64,000 bases of DNA from Leptasterias polaris (GCA_037783415.1 JAZGTN010000009.1:5580001-5644000), one strand, 5' to 3'. Positions 1-12,235 are shown, numbered from the stretch's first letter. Notes: generated from the sequence alone by a model not told the origin. Program-made: numbers and translations.

Positions 1-330
1 CCAAGAGTCATTCATTAGCTTTAGAAACCATCGTATTATATCCCTCTAGCGTTGAAAACGTACGTTTCAACAGTACGGCTTGTATGCAAATTATGCGCTG
101 TTGTTAGCATTAGTAGATATTGTAGAGAATGAAACGTGTGTTGAAACTAAAGGAAGCTGGAAACTAAAAATCTTAAGCAAATTTAAGTGGTTATTATGAC
201 TGACACTTGGTTCAATTTTTCCAACATTTGTAGCAAACTTACATGGATCTTGTAACGGCAGGTAGGCCTACTAATTTAAGCAATTTTAAACTTAAAATGG
301 CAAAGATAAAGCCAAGTTTTTGATAATATA
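1..330. other. Non-coding, nothing recognised
   Basis: AT-rich sequence upstream of the decayed transposase. I see no open frame, RNA gene or repeat in it. Confidence 0.5.
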
Positions 331-334
331 TTGA

Positions 335-905
335 AGGATGCACTTGTCACAGCCACAAGCGAAGGGGAGTCTACTGCATCCAAGACCACCAAGGTGCTCA
401 GACGCAAACGTATGCCCGGTGAAATGGCTCATGATGAGCCACTAGTGCAGATCATGTTGATAAGTTAGGGTAACTTTGATCTTCAAGATACATGATACAC
501 TTGTCGCGCTTTACCGATTTCCAAACTAGTTCCCTTAACAAATGTTTTATATCCATACATTTACATGACACTATGGGTTTTGAGCAACAAGCATCTTTGT
601 ACGAGGATGACTTTGACAAAGACCTTGCATAAACAAAGTATAACCAGTTTTGTCACTTCTATAAAAGCACACCAGAGCTTGCAGATGATCCTCCAACCGT
701 CCGGAAATTGTTGCTGATGCTTATGAATAAGAAATGGGACACCATGGTGCCTTTTCTAAACTTGACGATTTAACGACAAGTGAGAGATCATTCAGCCGCC
801 TTAAACTGACAAAAACCTCGACCAGCCTCCTGTCTTTATTCGAAAGGAAAAAGACAGGCATTGGTCTTACATGCCGAAAATTTTAAAAGGTACTACATCT
901 GACAG
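335..905 (+). pseudogene. Decayed hAT-type transposase remnant
   Basis: Short in-frame pieces in several frames read like zinc-finger-MYM/TTF-type hAT transposases: a piece with RKRMPGEMAHDE near 400-450, a piece with YEDDFDKDLA near 600-630, and a piece with ERSFSRLKLTKT near 785-820. The last resembles the C-terminal dimerisation motif (SERSFS.LK.IKT) of hAT transposases. Stops and frame changes separate the pieces and the catalytic core is largely missing, so this is a fossil. The assignment rests on motif resemblance only. Confidence 0.55.
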
Positions 906-1739
906 GTTCCGGTCAGGCGATCAAGGCAGGTATCTGGCGTTACTCACCAGCCTCGAGGTGTGACGTCCGATATCCACGCTAACCATAGTCTTACATCATA
1001 TCCACAATGACTGAAGAAAGGCTTTCTTCGTTACATATAGGCCCTAATACTAACCATATACAGTGAGATTACATTGGCACTTTTAGTAAATTTTCGGTGC
1101 GCCGTATGGAACTTGATTATCGCCTTAAACACAACACCTCCATTAGGCACAGGTCAATATAGATATAAAGAGATACGTGCATGTACCATATTAACATCAA
1201 TAAGAACTTCAATTTGATTTGTTAAAAGAGTAGCCTTATGTTATGTCCTTGACAGTTTTACTCACGGTTTAGTTATCCAATGTTTGAAAGTAAATAAATC
1301 ACGAGTGAAATATTACTTTGTATTGGATTTTTCAGTAAATAACTATACTAGAATGGAACATAATTTCCTTTTGCATTATACTCATACTCTAGTTGTGATG
1401 AGCTGATATATTGGGTGGGCGGGAAGCGATAGTTAAACTGTCAATACAATTCATGCAGCGTAACCGAAGAGTGTGGCCTACACATGACGTCAGTAAAGGT
1501 CATCAGTACAAGTGTAACTTTAACACTTGAACCCCATGGTTTACACATCCAAGAAGGAAATGACTAATAACCTTGTGTCTTTGCCTTCTGCTTTCCCCCA
1601 CAGATATCCACATTTTTTAGTTCCAACCTTCCATTTTGTATTTTGTGTTTCCAACTTCTTGTGGTCAAGCCATCCCCTTCCCTTCATAAACCCCATCCCA
1701 TTTTGTCTCCATGATCCCTCTTTATCCCCTGCTTTTCTG
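906..1739. other. Non-coding, nothing recognised
   Basis: No convincing coding or structural signal. A 103-codon plus-strand frame at 1527-1838 runs into the pyrimidine tract and has no protein-like composition. Confidence 0.5.
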
Positions 1740-1830
1740 AATGCTTTCTGCTTCTCTCTCCTCTCTCTCTTTCCCCCTCCCCCTCCCCCTCTCTCTCTCT
1801 CTCTCTCTCCCTCTCTCTATTCATGTATTT
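1740..1830 (+). repeat. (CT)n / CCCCCT pyrimidine microsatellite
   Basis: A polypyrimidine tract of CT dinucleotides mixed with CCCCCT units. It produces artefactual Ser/Leu/Pro-rich (plus) and Arg/Glu-rich (minus) reading frames. Confidence 0.9.
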
Positions 1831-1892
1831 CCACTTGACTGCTCTTATTACACTTGTATACATGTTCATGTGTGTTGTATTGTGTTGTCATT

Positions 1893-1940
1893 TAGTCTTC
1901 GAGAAAGACTCTGCTAGGGTCGAAACGTCAGGCCACTAAC
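1893..1940 (+). repeat. Dispersed motif, copy 1
   Basis: A stretch of about 48 bases containing GAAAGACT, GCTAGGGTCGAAACGTCAGG and CCA. A near-identical copy in the same orientation lies at 58193-58240. It is probably a conserved core or end of a dispersed repeat whose flanks have diverged. Confidence 0.7.
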
Positions 1941-2374
1941 TAACATTTGCATTGAACTTAAATACTCTAAAACCTAAAACGGAGACTATCTGGCTTTGCC
2001 CCCCCCCCCCCCTCCCACACACCCAAGTGTTAACAGCCTGCAATCGTGGACCCTCCTTTGTTCAACTCTTTGTGATAGCAACCGTGGACCACAATGCTTT
2101 CCTTTGTGATAGCAACCGTGAACCTATTGTCCTCTTTTGTTATAGGTCCCCGGTTTGAATGTGGTTACCTACTCACACACACACACACACACACCCTTAC
2201 AGATCCGGTTTGTGGGGTACTGCTATTGTTGTTCTATTATTCCCTTTTCTGAAGAATTCCCTTGTGGGGTCCAATTGTTCCTATTGAAATGACCTTGTGG
2301 GGTCCATTGTTCCATTGTTGTCAGGACCCCACAAGTGCCAATCCGTGCGAACACACCAGAACGATGGCTATAAA

Positions 2375-2702
2375 CCATGTGACCTGTGACATTATATGTT
2401 TACAAAAGAGCCACAGAGCCTGGACTTCCTGCAGGCACAGTTTGAACGCAGCTCAATGGAAGAAAACAGTTAATCTGTTATGTTATGGAGATTGCACTGT
2501 CTGATTTTTCTCAACTTTTGATATGAAGAAAGGGGGGACATCTCAAAAGCTGTACAGCAGTTGCTTTTGTAACTATTGAATTTATGTGAATATTATGATA
2601 CCAAATGTAAATGTTCCCATAATTTGGCCTGTGTAGTATCTTGCCCGTCAGGAAATGCATTAGAATGTACAAGGTCACCTTCTGTAAACAAAGTTAACAT
2701 GG
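2375..2702 (+). repeat. Dispersed repeat, copy 1 (inverted relative to 15048-15304)
   Basis: The segment, including the CTTGCCCGTCAGG and GAATGTACAAGGT blocks, is found as its reverse complement at 15048-15304. Both ends match (CCATGTGACCTGTGAC at one end, GTTAACATGG at the other). Copy 1 is about 70 bases longer internally. Likely two copies of a short non-autonomous element. Confidence 0.75.
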
Positions 2703-3688
2703 TCTATCCGTGCCTGTTGGTATATTATTCCACTCTCTGTTAGGGGGAAAAGGGTGGCAGGGTTGTGTCAATAGAATCGGTCAGGTGTGTACTACATGAT
2801 GCAACTGCATGGCTTTGAAGACTAATAGAAATTGAAGACATTCTAACGGGAAAACATCAAACAATCTGCTTTCCTGAAAAATAATCTTTTTGATCAGGAA
2901 CCACTAATCTATCTTGTGGTATCAAATTTACACTGCTTTGAAGGCTGTGGAAACCAACATTTATCACAAATAACTATTCACCCATGTCTTAGGTCTGATC
3001 AAAAACTTTTATTTCACTTGGATTGAAACGATCAACAACAACATTGTTTTGTCACCAACTTTGATTTTTTTTAATTTTTATTATTGGGAAAATAGCCTAT
3101 GACTAGCTGTATGTCCCCAATGAGAGCACCCTCAACTAGCAAACAGTTGGCAACAAGGGGTACAAAAATGTATGTGTCAGTGCGTGATCATGCCCAAATT
3201 GGCAGGGGGGAAGCACTATGTAAGGTCCCCATAATGGTGTAGTGCATGCTTGGACTATTTGGGAATGATGCCGATTGTCAGTCAAAGTGCAGCCCAACCC
3301 CTTTTCTGGGTGCGTCAACGCTGTATCAAATTTAAGTTGATTCAACATCGTCACCAGCCACTAAATTCCGCAGGCAGCAGACCATCAACAGGTTCACAAT
3401 ATAAATTGTGATGTATCTATGTAACCTGTCGCATGTTTCGACTCACTCACTTAATCATCTTTACAACTATCACTTCAGTGACGTCCATTGAAATTATTGT
3501 AAAGCCTATCATAATTTCCCCTCCGGGAACGAAAAAACTGAATGGTTTATTTTGTCAAGGCTGACGGGATGTATTCAGTTTGATTTTATGATACCCCTAA
3601 AAGCTTTCCATGTGGAGACTTTTGAGACGCTAGCGGGCATCCAACCCACATGTCGCAATGGGTCGCGTACACTGAGGCCGTACATGCT
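2703..3688. other. Non-coding, nothing recognised
   Basis: No coding signal on either strand. The small minus-strand frame at 3136-3354 has no recognisable domain. Confidence 0.45.
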
Positions 3689-3878
3689 GGGCCCAATTTC
3701 ATAGAGCTACTTAAACACAAACATTAGCTACAAGCACAACAAAGTGCCTACCAGAATATGGCAAAAAGCCAAAATACCATGTCACATGTACCATTTGTGA
3801 CGGGTATCCTGCTCATGAACAGATTTAATGGTTAATCACTAAACTATTTGCTAAAGCAGCTCTTTGCAATTTGGCCCT
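3689..3878 (+). mobile_element. MITE-like element with GGGCCCAATTTC termini
   Basis: The left end GGGCCCAATTTCATAGAGCT is mirrored by the reverse complement of the right end (AGCTCTTTGCAATTTGGCCC), about 190 bp apart. No transposase is present, so this is a non-autonomous inverted-repeat element. A partly related end (CCCATTTCACAAAGAGCTC) is seen near 21690. Confidence 0.65.
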
Positions 3879-4715
3879 GGTCCAGATAGTGACCAAATGT
3901 GGTCGTTAACTATACCATCAGAATGCATCCCTATCCATCTCTAGCTCAGGCGTTCTGAACACTTGTATTTGCAACGTTGGATTATCATTCTTATTACTGG
4001 AAACAATCAAAAGGGACCGCCATGATCGCCTCGAGAGTCTCCCGTACATGCCATTTGCAATGCGTTGTTCATGACGCGGTGTCGTAGTTCTTGGTAGTTG
4101 GTACAGACCAGGATCTGCACTCTGTTACCAATCTATGATGGTCAGGACAGTTTAAGTTCAAACGTAATCACGAGAAAGGGGTGAAAGCCCGTAGTTCACT
4201 ATATTCAAACATCGCGAGGTCAAAACTGATTTGTTTAAGCAATACAACAACAACTGAAAAGGGTGTGCAAATGGAAAACAAGACAACAAATGGATTATCA
4301 GATGGGAACGTTCCCATCTCAATACTTTTACGAAATGTAGGCTTAAGTTTTTAGTTAATATGTCTAATAGGTATAACCATCGTTTTAACCATAGAGAGTC
4401 CTTGCTCTATGTTTTAACCAAGACAAAGTGAAACTTTTAGAGTTGTGTTTAGTCGGCCCCTGAGTATGATGTGAAAATTTTAAATTGTGGGTGTTTTCCC
4501 AGTGGAGATGGTTGCCCGTAAAGAGCGTGTGATTTGGTCCTAAAACATCGTGTGAAAAGCTGGCTTAGGAAAAGAAAATCCAAAATTAGGGCAACGTTCA
4601 TGGAACGGCCATAGAGTTACAAGAACTAGAAGGCGCACTAGTACGGAGCTAGTTCTACTAGTGCTACAATAGACAGTTAAAACAATATTTTAAGCGGTAC
4701 AACAAACTTTTAAAA
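3879..4715. other. Non-coding, nothing recognised
   Basis: No open frame of note and no recognised repeat or RNA gene. Confidence 0.45.
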
Positions 4716-4719
4716 CAGA

Positions 4720-4828
4720 GATTATTTCATTCCCTTGAAATAATATTTCGTTCCCAAGAAATAATGTATTTCGTCCCTTCGAAATAACATTTCGATGAAC
4801 GAAATAACACTATTTCGAGATGACGAAA
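4720..4828. repeat. Short palindromic GAAATAA/ATTTCG tandem cluster
   Basis: Five or so alternating units of TTGAAATAATATTTCGTTCCC type. Each half-unit is nearly the reverse complement of its neighbour, so the strand can fold into stacked hairpins. No function can be assigned. Confidence 0.6.
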
Positions 4829-5154
4829 AAATGTTCGATACGTGTTTTTGTATACCTATGCCTCTGGGGGCTCCATACACTAGCCAAGCTGCGTGGACAA
4901 ACGTGACGGTAGCGCAGGGAGACACGCGGGCCATTTTGAACGAGGGCAACACTGATCACGAAGTACACGGTGTGTACAATAAATACATGTTTAACTCTGT
5001 GGAATGGGCGTTTGTTCTGAAACCCAAGATTAGGGAGAGATAATATATACCTGTACCCATGCTTAAACCTCGCAAGGCACGAACTTTTTCAAAAATAACA
5101 ATTATTTCAGGATCGTTTTGAAGTTTACCCACGCATCAAATTAGCATAACTAGT

Positions 5155-5400
5155 CCCTTTTCTCGGCCAATTTCAACAAAAATCCATTCATTTTAACTCC
5201 TGGCTCATTCAATTTCGTTTGAAAACGAATGCTCCGTTGAAACAGCATTCAACAGTTTAAAGGAGTCATTCAATTTCACCACTTTAGCATTCACTGGTCA
5301 AATAAGATCATTCAATTTCATCAGACCGCAAGACTAATTCAATTTCGTAAAAGCCAGCGGCAAGAGGTGGTCAACCATTCAATTTCATTGACCAGCTCCA
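5155..5400 (+). repeat. Left arm with repeated CATTCAATTTC units
   Basis: Contains CGGCCAATTTCAACAAAAAT followed by at least six spaced copies of TCATTCAATTTC. The reverse complement of 7935-8300 begins with the matching CGGCCAATTTCAGCAAAAAT and carries the same CATTCAATTTC units, so the two regions are inverted arms around about 2.5 kb. Confidence 0.65.
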
Positions 5401-6118
5401 TCGAAATCAGGTATATGTCTCAAAATGACTTTTTGAGATATGCACATAGCAAGAAAGGAAATTTTATAAGCTTTCTAGTGATACCCATTACAAGTGTATA
5501 GCTGCTTAGGTTAACGAGTTATGGTCTGATGTATATGACATGTGTATAGCTATTTGCCGAATCCACATTCCAAAAAAACAGCTTTTAAATAAACAGTTGT
5601 AAAAGTCAACACAAATGCAGGCTTTTCAATAAACAACCATAACAACGGAATACTTCCTGTTGTCCGAAAGTCATACAATTTTCCACATTAGTAGGGTACT
5701 ACCTAGGGAACATTCTCCTAGAGTTAAGATTTCACATCTTAAGTATTTTTTGAAATATGACACCTCTAAATATCATAATAATAATGCACACCAAAACAAA
5801 CTTTTTGTGAAATATCAACTGAACATGTCAATTTATTACTATTCCGCGATTCAGAACTGCTGGAATTCATACAAAATATTTTGGGGTAAAATGAACTAAA
5901 CACCACTGTAATAAAACACATTAATATAATTAAATATGAAATATGAAATATGAATTATGAATATTTTGAAATAGACACTGTTTGAAATGCACCATTTTTA
6001 ATTTGGCTTTATGTTTTTCATTGGCGTAAGTTTGTTGACTGGCCTGCCCAGTTGCTTAGTGGAAATAAGTTAAACATAATATTCATACTATCAATATGAA
6101 ATTTTAACTGATAAAATA
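5401..6118. other. Non-coding, possible 3' region of the acidic ORF
   Basis: AT-rich sequence with no coding signal. It contains TTTAAT near 5998, which on the minus strand is ATTAAA, a weak polyadenylation-signal variant for the ORF at 6119-6397. Confidence 0.35.
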
Positions 6119-6397
6119 TTAAAATATCAGGATGGGTCGAATGCGGTCCATGTTGTCACCTTCGACTGTCGGTGGATCGTCGTCTTCTTGTTCATCACTG
6201 CCACCACCATCAGACATGTCATCACTACCATCATCGTCGTCAGATTCCTGACCATTGTCCAAGAAATATTCTTGGACGAGGTCGTTCAGTGCCCCTTCAT
6301 CACGACAAGTAACACCGCCGAGGTTTGCCTCGCGAAGCAGGCCCAATGCGTGTTCAACATCACCCGGTTTCGGAAGCGACATGGCCAATTTTGACAT
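6119..6397 (-). CDS. Hypothetical small acidic protein or first exon
   Basis: A 92-codon minus-strand frame. The N-terminal half looks like a short helical segment (KPGDVEHALGLLREANLGG) followed by GALNDLVQEYFLDNG. The second half is a low-complexity Asp/Glu/Ser tract (about residues 50-75). I recognise no family. Codon use and helical character look like real coding sequence, and the upstream DNA contains an NRF-1-like and a CCAAT motif. It may end at its own stop codon or be spliced at an AAG/GTGACA donor near residue 80, which would make it a first exon. It sits between the CATTCAATTTC arms and could belong to that element instead of being a host gene. Confidence 0.45.
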   Translation of the reverse strand: MSKLAMSLPKPGDVEHALGLLREANLGGVTCRDEGALNDLVQEYFLDNGQESDDDDGSDDMSDGGGSDEQEDDDPPTVEGDNMDRIRPILIF

Positions 6398-6599
6398 TAA
6401 AACTTCCCGAAATTCACAAGTACTCGATGGTTAACACAATCAAATATCAACACTAGCATAAAAAGTACTAAATAATTGTTTGGATGTTTTTTTATAACAA
6501 GGATTCGGAACAACAGCGCAGTCGAAATGGAGTCTTGGAGACGTGTTTACGTGTGACAGGAATTTCCCGCGGATCACTGTACGGTCAGAGGTCAGCTTC

Positions 6600-6655
6600 T
6601 GAGGCTATTGCGCATGCTCAGTCCGTGAGTCATCGATTGCCAGCCAATCAGATAC
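6600..6655 (-). promoter_or_regulatory. Promoter-like region (NRF-1-like site and CCAAT box)
   Basis: TGCGCATGC at 6609-6617 matches the palindromic NRF-1 core and CCAAT lies at 6644-6648, about 210-250 bases upstream of the ATG of the acidic minus-strand ORF. The surrounding 6500-6660 is more GC-rich than its neighbourhood. This supports a promoter but does not prove direction. Confidence 0.35.
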
Positions 6656-6719
6656 ATAAACCGTCATCACATGGTCACAGACATAGCAACAAGATCAATT
6701 TGTTTACAGTTTTTTAGTA

Positions 6720-7934
6720 GGTTTTCATTGGTTAGTCATTAGCATGTGACAAAAAAAAAATACGTCATTCGAACGTGTCAAATAATAAGCTTTCGGACGA
6801 TACCAAACACAAAGGGGTAAGTTTTATAAAAATAGGAAAACGATGTTTGGAATACGGGCGGTTTTCGGAAGACTTGATTGCTGCCTTGACCAAAAACTTA
6901 CTGGAGGCTCACACAAATCCTCTATTTTTTCATCTTTATTGATCGTTTTTACATCAAATACATTTATGAAAGTAATCTGTGATAACTACACTTCCTAAAA
7001 ATACAAAGATCAGATAATCGACCTGGTCATGATTTTCACCGTACGTTCACTTTCAATGGCCTGTTACGTAGATTGGCCTCAGCGACTTATTCCTGATTAC
7101 GATGGAGCGGGTCACTAATGGTCAATCTTTTTCAAAATGTTTGCATTCAAATTCAAATTCTATGCTATATGCCTTCTGATTCGTAGCTGCCTGTAATAAA
7201 GGCAAATGTTTTTTAGGGAAAACTCATTTCTACACTAATTTCGCGTTATCTCCAAATATAGGCCTAAGCGATTTTGAATGAAAAGGTGGCTGCCCGTGGT
7301 CGGTACAGAGGAGTGAATAATGTTAACAGGGAGACACTGATTGAAGCATTCGAGAATAACCAGGCATGACTAGGCCCACCTACAACTAGCATGGTGACTC
7401 TTGGCATAATCATAACCAAACTTACATGCCGAGATGTCTGGCACGTCAAATCATTGAAGGTTAAAGAAACCAACTTCAGATAAAAATAAACGAATAGAAG
7501 AAATGTATATCAAACAACCCAAGAAAAGGACTTGTGAACAAAATCACAAGAAAACAAAAGGATTAATTTATCTTTAGATTTTATAACGACCCCTTATCAT
7601 TTTAAGCTTTTGTTTCCTTTAAAACATTTGTTAACTTCAAATTTGACATGGTCCGGGCATTAGCAGAAAACAAAGACAAGAACATAAATACCAGGGCAAA
7701 AAATCTCAAGACTTTCGCAAAAGAGTTAGTTTTCATTTTAAAGTTATTGGGTGCAGGTTTTAACTTCGAAGTGTATAACAAAACAAAAGGAACAGCGGAC
7801 TGTTTTAATAACAAAAAACAAACGATACAATAAAACAAGTAAAATACATGGAAACACCTCTTACAAAGGACATCTTATGTGCCAGAAAGGGGCTATAATT
7901 TCCAGCTTATTTACTCGTAAAGCCATAACTCATG
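6720..7934. other. Non-coding, nothing recognised
   Basis: Between the promoter-like region and the right arm I see no recognisable coding sequence. Small frames at 7264-7473 and 7602-7838 lack domains. Confidence 0.4.
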
Positions 7935-8300
7935 TTTAATTTGAATGCAAAGGAGTTGAAATTCGTTGCCCATAAACGAAAAATAAAACGCAAACTAGCA
8001 ACAAAACCATGTTCGCTTCAATGAGTTTTAATTTGAATGCATCAATTGTGAATACGTAGTAGAAATTCATCTTAAGAATGGTCAAAGTGTAGTCTTGAAT
8101 GCCTATAAACCAAATAGAATGACCGAAGCGAATCTGAACGAGAAAAACGAAATCATGTGTGCACAAAAACGAAATTGAATGCATTTAGAGCTAAAAAGAA
8201 ACCCTAGTTTGAGAGGATTAGAGGGAAATGCGTGAATTTGAATGCATGTTAATGAAATTGAATGAATTTTTGCTGAAATTGGCCGGGAAAACCTAAAAAA
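7935..8300 (-). repeat. Right arm with repeated GAAATTGAATG units
   Basis: Inverted counterpart of 5155-5400: spaced TTGAATGCAT and GAAATTGAATG units ending in AAATTGGCCGGGAAAACC. With the left arm it brackets about 3.1 kb. Confidence 0.65.
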
Positions 8301-11300
8301 AAAAAAAAATGCTACTAGGTGTCCGGGCAACAGCCCGTACAAATTTGTGTGTGTTAATTCGTTTTCAGTTGTATTAATAATTCTTCTGGGAGAGCTTTTA
8401 CCGCCAGCAAATTCTTAACTGCGAAGTTTTTATTGACTTGAAATTATATACGTATAGTGAGAATATGACAAGCCGATGCTGAGCAACGTCATGATGACGT
8501 CATCAGGTATCAAATTACAAGCCATTTAAGTTTTTAAGAAATAACTATAATTATGGTTATCGTCATGTTTCATTCAACACTGAAGGTAGGCCTATGTTTT
8601 TCATAAAGTGGCATCTTACAGACCAAGGGGCAACATTTCAAATGTAACGCTAAAATCGAATGACTTTTACCTCCGGTTTTACCGGAATGTCAAAGTTTGC
8701 CTTTGTTTTCCTTCTTCAAAAATAATGATTTCAGGGTCAAAATCTATGTGATGACCTTGATATGACTTCGGTTTTATCACCATGAGTCGTTAGTCATATC
8801 ATACACATACACCGTGTTCCGATTACCTTTCTTGCGGCAACATAGCTGAAACAAAGGTTTTTGATTATTAAGTCTCTTCTACTTCCGGTTTTGACCGAAA
8901 GACAAAGTCAAATAAAGTGGGGTAAAATTTATTTCCCTTTGGCAGTTTTTGATGATAAATAAATTGCGAAAAACAATGTATGGTTCAGGAGTGACAGACC
9001 CTTCTTCAAATATAAAACTTGGAATAAATGTAACTCGACACCCGATGACGTCATCATGCCGTCATGAAAACTGTGCCGTCTTTATATATATATTGAGGTT
9101 CAATTGACTGTTGAGTTTTCAAGGATCAATTTAGCTTAAAGATGTACAAACTGATGAAATAAGGCACTCGTGAAATTTAATTTCATGACATTCAAATTCC
9201 AGCTTAATTAAACCGGAAATCAAAGTCAAATGGCGTTTGTTCAGTATCTGGAGACCGATGATATAAATGTAACCGGTATAAATAGTACCCCCTCAAAATG
9301 TTGATAGCATTCTTCCACGTAGCCTTTATACGTCACTACGTGCATAAATATTCATCAACTGTAAAATATCCATCAACTCAAATTCAAATCACAAACTGTT
9401 TGCACCGTACACTTGGTTTTGTCGTCATTTACATTCGGGTAGAGGACAAGTCTACTTATATATTTTCCCGCCGTCTTCATTACTTTCATATATAAAGATG
9501 TTATGTTGTTATATATCTTGCTTGTAATTACATTTCGTTAATGTATGCATATACGTAATAAAATGCAATGTACACCTACTATACATTTCTTGATATTAAT
9601 TCTCATTTTGCTTATGAAGATTGTATCGTTTGCGAGATGACTTTCTTTCCGAATACTAATATATCAAGAACAAAAACCGATTGTGAAAAGAAAATGGGTG
9701 GTTGACGAGTTATGAAGTTGAGAAATATTAAATTATGAATTAATGTAATTCGACACCCAGGTAACATGACGTATTTGTTCAACTACTGTATTCAAGTTCA
9801 AGAATACGCCAAGTATCAGTCTGAAGTTGTTGTAGAAAATAGTTGAGGGGAAGAAGAAGGTGAACAGACAAAAAGAAAATATAGGGAAAAAACACACACA
9901 CAAAAACAAAACAAGCAAAAACAAAACAAAACGACAACAACAAAACAATAGGTGTTTGCAAAGTTGTTCGAAAACCTTAAGTAGAACAAAAACAAAATGT
10001 GTTCCGAGTGTTTCTCTGAACATCTAACAAAATCCCCAGAACAATGACAATGGGGTTCCGGCTCTTGGCGAAAAACCTAATGAAGACATGAACAACAGAA
10101 CCAAAACTAGAGGAGTTTCGCTGAAGCCTGACCACCTAAGGCCAAAATAAAACAATCAAAAACAAGTTTAGCGTCCTCGCCTGCTTCTGTTTTAGAGGCC
10201 GCCGCCTCCTTTTTTGGTGTTTACTTTTTTTCACGAAACAAAACTATAGAATTGTAATTATCTCTGACGAAAAAAAATTATAAATATTTTAAAATCAATA
10301 AGATCATTATTTTTAGACTTTATCACACCAAACAAATCTGGCAACCATTTTGAAAAATAGCCCGGCCGGTTAAAAAAAACAAAAAAAAACTAAAAAAAAC
10401 CTCCTCCTTCCTTTTTTTCAAAAAGGCAGAACGCTAAACATGTTTTTTTATTTTATTTTGCCTAACAGATAAAAGTAAGTGATGATTTAGATTGTTAACC
10501 TTGTGAATGTTGAATCCAAACGATAGCTACAGTGGTTGACCAAAAGAATTTCACCAAGAGCATAAAGCTTCCCTTGTTCAAACACTTGGTGGCACACTAC
10601 ATTGTAAATAGGCCCCATTCAATAATATACACGAACAAGTTAGATATACGGATGCAAAGTTTTATTCTACTACAAAATAAAAGTAACACAATATGACGTA
10701 CCAGTTCAAGTTATATCAATCTCACACATTATCAACGTGGAGTTATAGTACTTACAGTTATATGCTACATAATCAACATTGAGTTAAGCCTATATCACTT
10801 TATCTATAGTTACACTATTTTTATCAACCTATTTTATAACTTTGATAAACAAGAAATTGTTAACAAATGTCAAACCAATACCAAATAGTAATAAAGTTTA
10901 TATTATTAATATCTATTATAAAATAAATGCGACTACACGAATAATTTCAGTTTGTCTATTATCTATAAAACACAAAATTTCCTAACTTTTAAACAAATGG
11001 AATGGTGAGAATAATTAACTTTTTATATTCTTCTTCTTCTTTTTTCTACCCGAGTAAAATCCCTTTACGTAACATGCTGTAGGGGCATTCAGAATGGGTG
11101 CTTTGAGCTTTAGAAAATAGTTTGTTATCCACATGGTTGGAAAGATAATTATTTCAAAAATATAAACTTACCATTTACATAATAATCCCTTGAAATTGTG
11201 CGGGTTATTTTTTGTTAATTTTTGTGACAAAACATGGTCCACAATTGTGTACAGCCAAATTGTTGACTCCTCACAAAATGACAGACCCTATTTTCGGCCG

Positions 11301-11940
11301 GTACATGTTATGGTATTTCTATGCGGAATTTCCACAGGCAAATCACTAGTTACATCAAATGCAGGTATTTCAGTGCTAGAACATCTCTTAAAAGGGATTA
11401 GGCGTAAGCTCAAACAGCAACGTTTTAAGAGATTTGAAGGCAATATGTGAGGCCATCTTTCTCCGGCTCCATGCCAAACCATTCACTTTCTGCTAAAGTT
11501 AGGTTTATTTGTTCATCAAATACATGATAAAAAGAGCTACCGACAAACTATTTCCTACCGTGTTAAACAAAACTCAGAGAGTGGCGAATACGCAATACAA
11601 CTTTTAAAAAATGTATAATAATATCAAAAAATTGATGTAATTTCGTAATAGTTAGGCTACTCCCGTTTAACCCATTCATTAAGAAATAAAAAGCAATAAA
11701 CAGGTTCATATTTAACTGCATTTTTCATATTTGGTTAGTTTTCTAATTTACTGCTTAATTGTCAATATAGTCCGGAAAATTGCAATCGAAACAGGATTTT
11801 TAAGCAACCTTTTTTTCTTATACCAGTTTTTCCTCCAAATTGTGAAAAACATGCTCAAGATTTTGCTAATCAATCTAATTTCAAGGCTAGCACTTACAAC
11901 ATTGAAAAATTTCAGATATTTGTTAGAAATGTTACGCACC
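8301..11940. other. Long non-coding stretch with degenerate short repeats
   Basis: No gene recognised. Degenerate repeats of a CTTCCGGTTTTGACCGGAAA-like block occur near 8665, 8880 and 9210. CRE-like palindromes (TGACGTCA) occur near 8494 and 9050. There is A-rich AAACAAAAC sequence at 9890-9960 and around 10370-10420. AATAAA on the minus strand at 10661-10666 is a possible distal polyadenylation signal for the large gene. Confidence 0.45.
10661..10666 (-). promoter_or_regulatory. Candidate distal polyadenylation signal
   Basis: TTTATT on the plus strand reads AATAAA on the minus strand. Use of this site would give a 3' UTR of about 2.2 kb that includes the GGGATA/TATCCC repeat. Not distinguishable from chance without transcript data. 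Confidence 0.2.
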
Positions 11941-11954
11941 TTTTGTCATTTTTG

Positions 11955-12235
11955 AGGTCCAAGGGATAACAAAATCTATCCCCTCCTCTTTATTCGCTTG
12001 GTTTGAGCAGTAAAGGAAAACAAATGTATCGCTTCCACTTTTCGGCTAGGCTTGAGGAACAATTGATAGAAAAATCTATCCCCTCCACATTTCGGATAGG
12101 TTTGAGGAACAGGGGATAGAAAATTATATCCCCTCCTCTTTTCTGCTGGATTTGAGGAACAAGGGATAAACAGTTCTATCCCCTCCTCTTTTTCGGCTGG
12201 ATTTGAAGAACAAGGGATACAAACAATCTATCCCC
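11955..12235. repeat. Minisatellite of about 57 bp with GGGATA...TATCCC hairpins
   Basis: About five degenerate tandem units, each holding CTATCCCCTCC, TTTCGGCTGG and TTTGAGGAACAAGGGATA. The start (TATCCCC) and end (GGGATA) of the unit are complementary, so junctions between units form short stems. Confidence 0.8.
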
